Made by a program: the position numbers and the translations under genes
Shown here: positions 42,592 to 46,630 of the stretch, piece after piece
Layout of the letters: the number at the start of each line of letters is the position of its first letter
How positions within the stretch are numbered: position 1 is the first letter of the stretch
NCBI GenBank assembly: GCA_035711845.1
Contig: DASTBU010000140.1
Location: 1-46,630 of the forward strand
Length of the DNA: 46,630 nt
Origin: DASTBU01 sp035711845
GTDB taxonomy: Bacteria; Acidobacteriota; Vicinamibacteria; Vicinamibacterales; 2-12-FULL-66-21
Direction: 5' to 3'
The notes under the pieces: generated by a model
The model's input: only the letters and a program-made list of their open reading frames with translations
Told to the model about the DNA's origin: nothing
Database searches by the model: none

Positions 42592-45500
42592 TTAGAACTC
42601 GAACCTCAGCGCGAACTGCATGCAGCGCCCGGCCTGCGCGTCGCAGGTTGCGAGCGTCTCGTTGTAGCGGCCGAATCCCGACCGATCGCGAATCATGGTG
42701 AGGCTGTTCACGTCGAACTTCGGGGTATTGGTCACGTTGAAGACGTCCCAGCGGAACCGCAGCCGGGTGTCGGCGAACAGGTTCCATGCCTTCGTCACGC
42801 TCATATCGATGTTGAAGTAGCCGTCCCCGCGGAAGATGTTGCGGTCGCCGGCCTCGCCCGGGAGCGAGAAGCGGAAGAAATCGCGCGCGTTCTCCGGATC
42901 CGCCCAGGCACTGGGCCGGTTGTCGATGGCGTCCTTGACGACTTCCGCCTCGGGCCGCCGGTTTGGATCGACCAGCGTCGCGTTCCCCTGGAGGTTCCAG
43001 TTGGTCGCCCAGCAGGAGCGGCAGTTCTGCACGCTGAACGGGAAGCCGCTCGTCCAGCGGGTCAGGCCGGAGAAGGACCAGTCACCGATGATCTGGTTGA
43101 CGAACCCGTTGGCGTTGCCGCCGAACCGGCGTCCCTGGCCGAACGGCAGGTCCCAGATCCAGTTGAAGTTGATTTGGTGTGAGACGTCGAAATCGGAAAT
43201 CCCGTAATTGATCTCGGGATCCCACGAGTTGATCAGGAACCCGCTGTAGCCGCCGGCGCCGAAGTTTCCGAACGCGCTTCCGCGCTCGACGTTCGAGCCC
43301 ATGTCCTCCGACTTCGACAGCGTATAGTTGAAGTCGAACTGCACACCCTCCGCGTAGCGCTTGCGGAGCGTGAGGATCATGGCATGGTAGTTCGACCGGC
43401 CGATCGAGCTCAGCGCCGCAACCGAGTCGTACTGCCGGTTGAAGTAGGTGTAGGGCCCGAACTTACTGCACGCGGGGCTGCAAAACTGATCCAGCAACCA
43501 GAGCGACGTGATGTAGTCCGGCGCATTGCGGTTGAACCGGCGGGCGATCGCCTGGGTGGCCGAGAACCCCCCGGACGCCGCATCCGGGAACAGATTCTCC
43601 CAGTACGGGATTGCGGCGAGGCCCGCGTAAGCGTCGATCGTCGCCCCGTTTGGGATGTTAGCGGCATCGGTGGCCCGGATCAGCTGCTGCACCGCGGTGA
43701 AATAGTCCATCCCGGACGCCTGATCGATGAAATTGAGCGGCATGGCCAGGTCGCGTCTGATCAGCAGGTCGCGCCCGAAGCGGCCGATGTAACCGGCCTC
43801 GACGGCAAACTGCCCGCGCAGCTCGCGACCCACCACGAAGTTCACCATGTGGGCCGACGGTGTGACGAGCGTGTCGTCGATCGTCGATTCGATGGCCCCG
43901 GCTTCTATCGGCGGCGTCTGCGGGAAGCCGCCGGGCGGCGCCGTCGGCATGGTGGGCGGCATCGTCGTCGTATTCACGAAGCGGGCGTTGGGGTTTTCCT
44001 CGTACGGATCGCCGAACGGGCTGCTGATGCCCGTCGACATGCCGAATGCGGCGTTCTCGTCGAAGTTGAGCGCGATGCCGCTTCCGATCCGGTCGAACAC
44101 CTTGGAATAGCCGCCGCGCACGACCATTTTGTCCCCGCCGGTCAGCCACTTCGCGAAGCCACTCTCACCGCGCGGGGTCCAGGCGACCGAGACGCGCGGC
44201 GCGAAGTTGTTCTTGTCCCATTCATAGAACCCGCGGCCGCCGTTCTTCGGACCCGCCAGGTTGAATGTAATGATGGGGTCCTGATAAGACGGAATCCCGG
44301 CGAGCATGTTCTGCCGGCGCTGTTCGAACAAGTCGCCCATCCTGACGGTCGGCGCCACCTGCAGGCCGTTCACCTCGTAGGGCGGCGAGTAGAGCCCGTA
44401 CCGCAGGCCGGCGGTCACCGTCAGATTCTCGGCAAGGCGCCAGGAGTCCTGCACGTAGAACTCGTACTCATCGGTCGCATACTTTCTGGTGACCGGCTGT
44501 CCAATGGGCAGCTGATTACCCTCGCGGTCGTAGTTCGCCCTCAGATCCGCCTGGGACAGCACGCCGAGTATGTTCAGCCACGCATCGGCGTAGCCGGCCT
44601 CGAAATTCTCCCCGACCGCAGGAACCTGCGAGCACCCAGGCGTAATGCAGTCCGGCCCTCCGGGCATGTAGGTTCGGCCGATGCCGGAGACCCAGGAGGG
44701 ATTGACCGTAACCGAGAGGAACGACCCGCCGTTCCGCGAGCTCGGGATGCGCGTGAATCTCAGGTTCGTTCCGAACTTGACCGTATGATTCCCCTTCAGC
44801 CAGGACAGGTCGTTGACGATGTTGTGCGTCGGCGTCTGGCGCGTCGACGTCTCCGTGAGCGGATCGATTTCGTCGATGAACCGGAAGTTGACGAAGTTGT
44901 CGTCGAGCGTGCCGATCGTGCCCGTATCGATTCTGGTGAAGCCGTAGCGGAAACTGTTCACGAGGCTCTCGCTGACCACCATGTCATGGCCGATGGCCAT
45001 CCCGAGATTGTCGAAGACGGTCTGCTCGGCCGGATCCCCGCCGGGAAACTGCGGCGCCGAGTTGATGGTGTCGTCCTGCCAGTTGCCGCGGACGAACAGG
45101 CTCTGCTTGTCGGTCATCCGCCAGTCGTACCGGCCGATGAAGGTGTTGAACTCGTTCTCGATCGGCGCCGCGAACCGGAAGTCCATGATGTTCCGCCCGT
45201 CGAGTCCCGGCTCGTTCGGCGAGGGATACTGCTTGAAGTACTCCGATGCGGCCAGGCTCGGCCCGATGCCGAGCGGATCGATGGCCGCAATCTGGGCTGG
45301 CGTCAGGCCATGCCAGCCCGCGGGGACCGAATGCGGCGACTGCAGGCCCTGCACGCTGCCGCCCGGACATGCCGAGGGCACCGCGCACTCGTACATGAGG
45401 ATGCCGTCCCGGAAGGAGTCCGACGGCACCGCACGGACGACCGGGGATTCGCTCTTCTCGCGCAGCGCCTCGTAATTGCCGAAGAAGAACATCCGGTTCC

Positions 45501-46419
45501 GCCGAACCGGTCCGCCGAAGGAGCCCCCGAACGTGTCCTTGTCGAGCTTCGGCGCCTGGCTTTCTTCCTCGGCCAGCACCTGCGTCAGCTTCAGGAAGTA
45601 CTCGTTGCTCGACGTATCGGTTCTGCGCAGAAACCAATAGGCGGAGCCATCGAACTGATTGGTGCCGCTGCGCGTGACCAGCGAGACCTGCGGACCGCTC
45701 GACCGCCCGGCGTCCGCGCCGTAGTTGCTCGTGCTGACGCGGAACTCCTGCAACGCCTCCTGCGTCATGCGGACGGCCGACGTGTACGCCGCCTGCAACT
45801 GGGGATCGTTCACGTCCACGCCGTCGAGCGTGACGTTCTGCTGGTCGGCGCGCGCGCCGGCGACCGATCCATATCTCGGGTCCACCGTGTTCGGATTCGT
45901 CGTCGGAATGAACACCGCGCCCGGCTGAAGACTCAGGAGGTGCACGACGTTGCGAGCCTCGACGGGCAGCCGCGAGATCGTCTCGCGGTTCATCGTGGCG
46001 CCGATGCTCGCGTCGGTCGTGTTGATGATCGGTGTAGCCTCCGTGACGGTGACCGTCTCGGCCAGCCCCCCGAGCGCGAGTTGCGCGTCCACCTGTGTGG
46101 TCGAGTCCACGCGCAGCAGGACGTTCTCGCGGATGTAGGGGCTGAAGCTTGGCAGCTCGATCTTCAGGACGTACTCACCAGGCGGCAGGCCAGGCATGCT
46201 GTAGCTGCCGGTCTCGTTCGTGACCGTGCTGCGCACGGCGCCCGTTGACGTCTGGGTGATCGTGATCGTGGCGCCAGGGAGAACGGCGCCCTGTGTATCT
46301 CTGACCGTGCCGCTTACCGTGGCCGTTCCGGCCTGCGCCCACAGGATGGCCGGAAGGGCCAGCAGCAGGAATGCGGGGAGCACAGCCCGCATCGCCGACC
46401 TACGCACAAAAACTCCCAC
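42592..46419 (-). CDS. Oar-like TonB-dependent outer-membrane receptor
   Basis: This 1275-residue protein has a GTG start (AGGAGGTGG upstream) and a signal peptide ending PAILWAQ. It carries a carboxypeptidase-regulatory-like domain (about 32-115: VSGTVRDTQGAVLPGATITITQ, GSYSMPGLPPGEYVLKIE). A TonB plug follows (about 125-270: VTVTEATPIINTTDASIG, NVTLDGVDVNDPQ, FRVSTSNYGADAGRSSGPQVSLVTRSGTNQFDG), then a long barrel ending in an aromatic residue (LRFEF). This is the Oar/CarboxypepD_reg TonB family, expanded in Acidobacteria. Such receptors import or sense large substrates such as peptides or glycans; the ligand is unknown. No separate SusD partner is visible. A textbook promoter lies about 165 bp upstream. 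Confidence 0.95.
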   Translation of the reverse strand: MGVFVRRSAMRAVLPAFLLLALPAILWAQAGTATVSGTVRDTQGAVLPGATITITQTSTGAVRSTVTNETGSYSMPGLPPGEYVLKIELPSFSPYIRENVLLRVDSTTQVDAQLALGGLAETVTVTEATPIINTTDASIGATMNRETISRLPVEARNVVHLLSLQPGAVFIPTTNPNTVDPRYGSVAGARADQQNVTLDGVDVNDPQLQAAYTSAVRMTQEALQEFRVSTSNYGADAGRSSGPQVSLVTRSGTNQFDGSAYWFLRRTDTSSNEYFLKLTQVLAEEESQAPKLDKDTFGGSFGGPVRRNRMFFFGNYEALREKSESPVVRAVPSDSFRDGILMYECAVPSACPGGSVQGLQSPHSVPAGWHGLTPAQIAAIDPLGIGPSLAASEYFKQYPSPNEPGLDGRNIMDFRFAAPIENEFNTFIGRYDWRMTDKQSLFVRGNWQDDTINSAPQFPGGDPAEQTVFDNLGMAIGHDMVVSESLVNSFRYGFTRIDTGTIGTLDDNFVNFRFIDEIDPLTETSTRQTPTHNIVNDLSWLKGNHTVKFGTNLRFTRIPSSRNGGSFLSVTVNPSWVSGIGRTYMPGGPDCITPGCSQVPAVGENFEAGYADAWLNILGVLSQADLRANYDREGNQLPIGQPVTRKYATDEYEFYVQDSWRLAENLTVTAGLRYGLYSPPYEVNGLQVAPTVRMGDLFEQRRQNMLAGIPSYQDPIITFNLAGPKNGGRGFYEWDKNNFAPRVSVAWTPRGESGFAKWLTGGDKMVVRGGYSKVFDRIGSGIALNFDENAAFGMSTGISSPFGDPYEENPNARFVNTTTMPPTMPTAPPGGFPQTPPIEAGAIESTIDDTLVTPSAHMVNFVVGRELRGQFAVEAGYIGRFGRDLLIRRDLAMPLNFIDQASGMDYFTAVQQLIRATDAANIPNGATIDAYAGLAAIPYWENLFPDAASGGFSATQAIARRFNRNAPDYITSLWLLDQFCSPACSKFGPYTYFNRQYDSVAALSSIGRSNYHAMILTLRKRYAEGVQFDFNYTLSKSEDMGSNVERGSAFGNFGAGGYSGFLINSWDPEINYGISDFDVSHQINFNWIWDLPFGQGRRFGGNANGFVNQIIGDWSFSGLTRWTSGFPFSVQNCRSCWATNWNLQGNATLVDPNRRPEAEVVKDAIDNRPSAWADPENARDFFRFSLPGEAGDRNIFRGDGYFNIDMSVTKAWNLFADTRLRFRWDVFNVTNTPKFDVNSLTMIRDRSGFGRYNETLATCDAQAGRCMQFALRFEF

Positions 46420-46583
46420 GCTCCACCTCCTCCAGGTGGCGCCTCCCCCGTGCGGCGGCCCGGCCCCAAACCCCCCCGGTCAGCTAGCGACCATGGTCCG
46501 GGACCGAAAACGGCCTCCGACGCGCCGAGGCGTCAAAATTGGACCCGACGATCCACACCGACATTCGTGTAACGATTCGGGGC

Positions 46584-46612
46584 AGTATAGTGACGAGGCT
46601 GAAAGCCGTCAA
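46584..46612 (-). promoter_or_regulatory. Sigma70 promoter of the TonB-dependent receptor gene
   Basis: On the minus strand TTGACG (46612-46607), exactly 17 bp and TATACT (46589-46584) read towards the receptor gene. The predicted transcript would have a leader of about 155 nt, long enough to hold regulatory structure, though I recognise no known riboswitch in it. Confidence 0.7.
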
Positions 46613-46630
46613 CGCTCGTGATCCCCGCCT

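Noticed and set aside
46420..46583. Riboswitch in the long leader of the TonB receptor gene
   Set aside because: The leader is long, but no conserved core of a known riboswitch class (for example a B12 box) could be recognised by eye.

Overview
The window is high-GC bacterial DNA, packed with genes on both strands. It most resembles an Acidobacteriota genome, probably Vicinamibacteria or a relative. This is inferred from gene content, not from a marker gene. The supporting families are a Ser/Thr kinase fused to a PD40/TolB-like propeller, a large Oar-type TonB-dependent receptor with an N-terminal carboxypeptidase-regulatory-like domain, two VWFA-related exported proteins, many secreted amidohydrolases and peptidases, and a one-protein hybrid sensor kinase with a periplasmic propeller. 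No rRNA, tRNA, CRISPR array, phage or insertion sequence was seen.

Layout. 1-4122 (minus) is a hybrid histidine kinase that runs off the left edge. 4565-9094 holds a DAO-type oxidoreductase, an NTF2-like protein, a metal-dependent amidohydrolase and a Uma2 nuclease-like protein. 9158-16511 holds a double-domain M16 protease, a DUF488 protein, a RelA/SpoT-like HD hydrolase, a GT-C glycosyltransferase, a small conserved protein and an M20D amidohydrolase. 16523-19889 holds an FMN 2-hydroxyacid oxidase, an exported cupin and a D-lactate/glycolate dehydrogenase. 19907-23745 is a divergent pair of STK-PD40 kinase and VWFA protein. 23827-25239 is a persulfide dioxygenase-rhodanese protein interrupted by one in-frame TGA. 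25327-29772 is a very long coiled-coil protein behind a polyphosphate:AMP phosphotransferase. 29778-35554 holds an M20 peptidase, a luciferase-like monooxygenase, the lemA-DUF2207 pair and small proteins. 35661-37554 is a Xre/MbcA-RES toxin-antitoxin operon with an overlapping third gene. 37611-46419 holds a PNPOx-like protein, a second M20 amidohydrolase, a DUF1579-VWFA pair and the TonB receptor.

The most notable observation is at 24385-24387. A CstB-like protein (MBL persulfide dioxygenase, cysteine-less rhodanese, active rhodanese) has TGA exactly where relatives carry a Cys in a GSxCGR motif. The frame stays open and homologous for 283 more codons, and a perfect hairpin with an AGGU loop lies where a bacterial SECIS is expected. 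The best reading is a selenocysteine codon; a recent nonsense mutation is the main alternative.

The second theme is intergenic repeats. Three sites are built of 7-bp units (families CTGGNAA/CTGGAAG, CTCGTAG, TTCTGAG), and one keeps its 7-bp phase for 147 bp through several unrelated unit families. There is also an 8-bp tandem array and two inverted copies of a palindromic element that differ by one 9-bp insertion.

Metabolically the segment suggests an aerobic heterotroph that scavenges peptides and N-acyl amino acids, oxidises hydroxyacids and detoxifies sulfide or persulfide.
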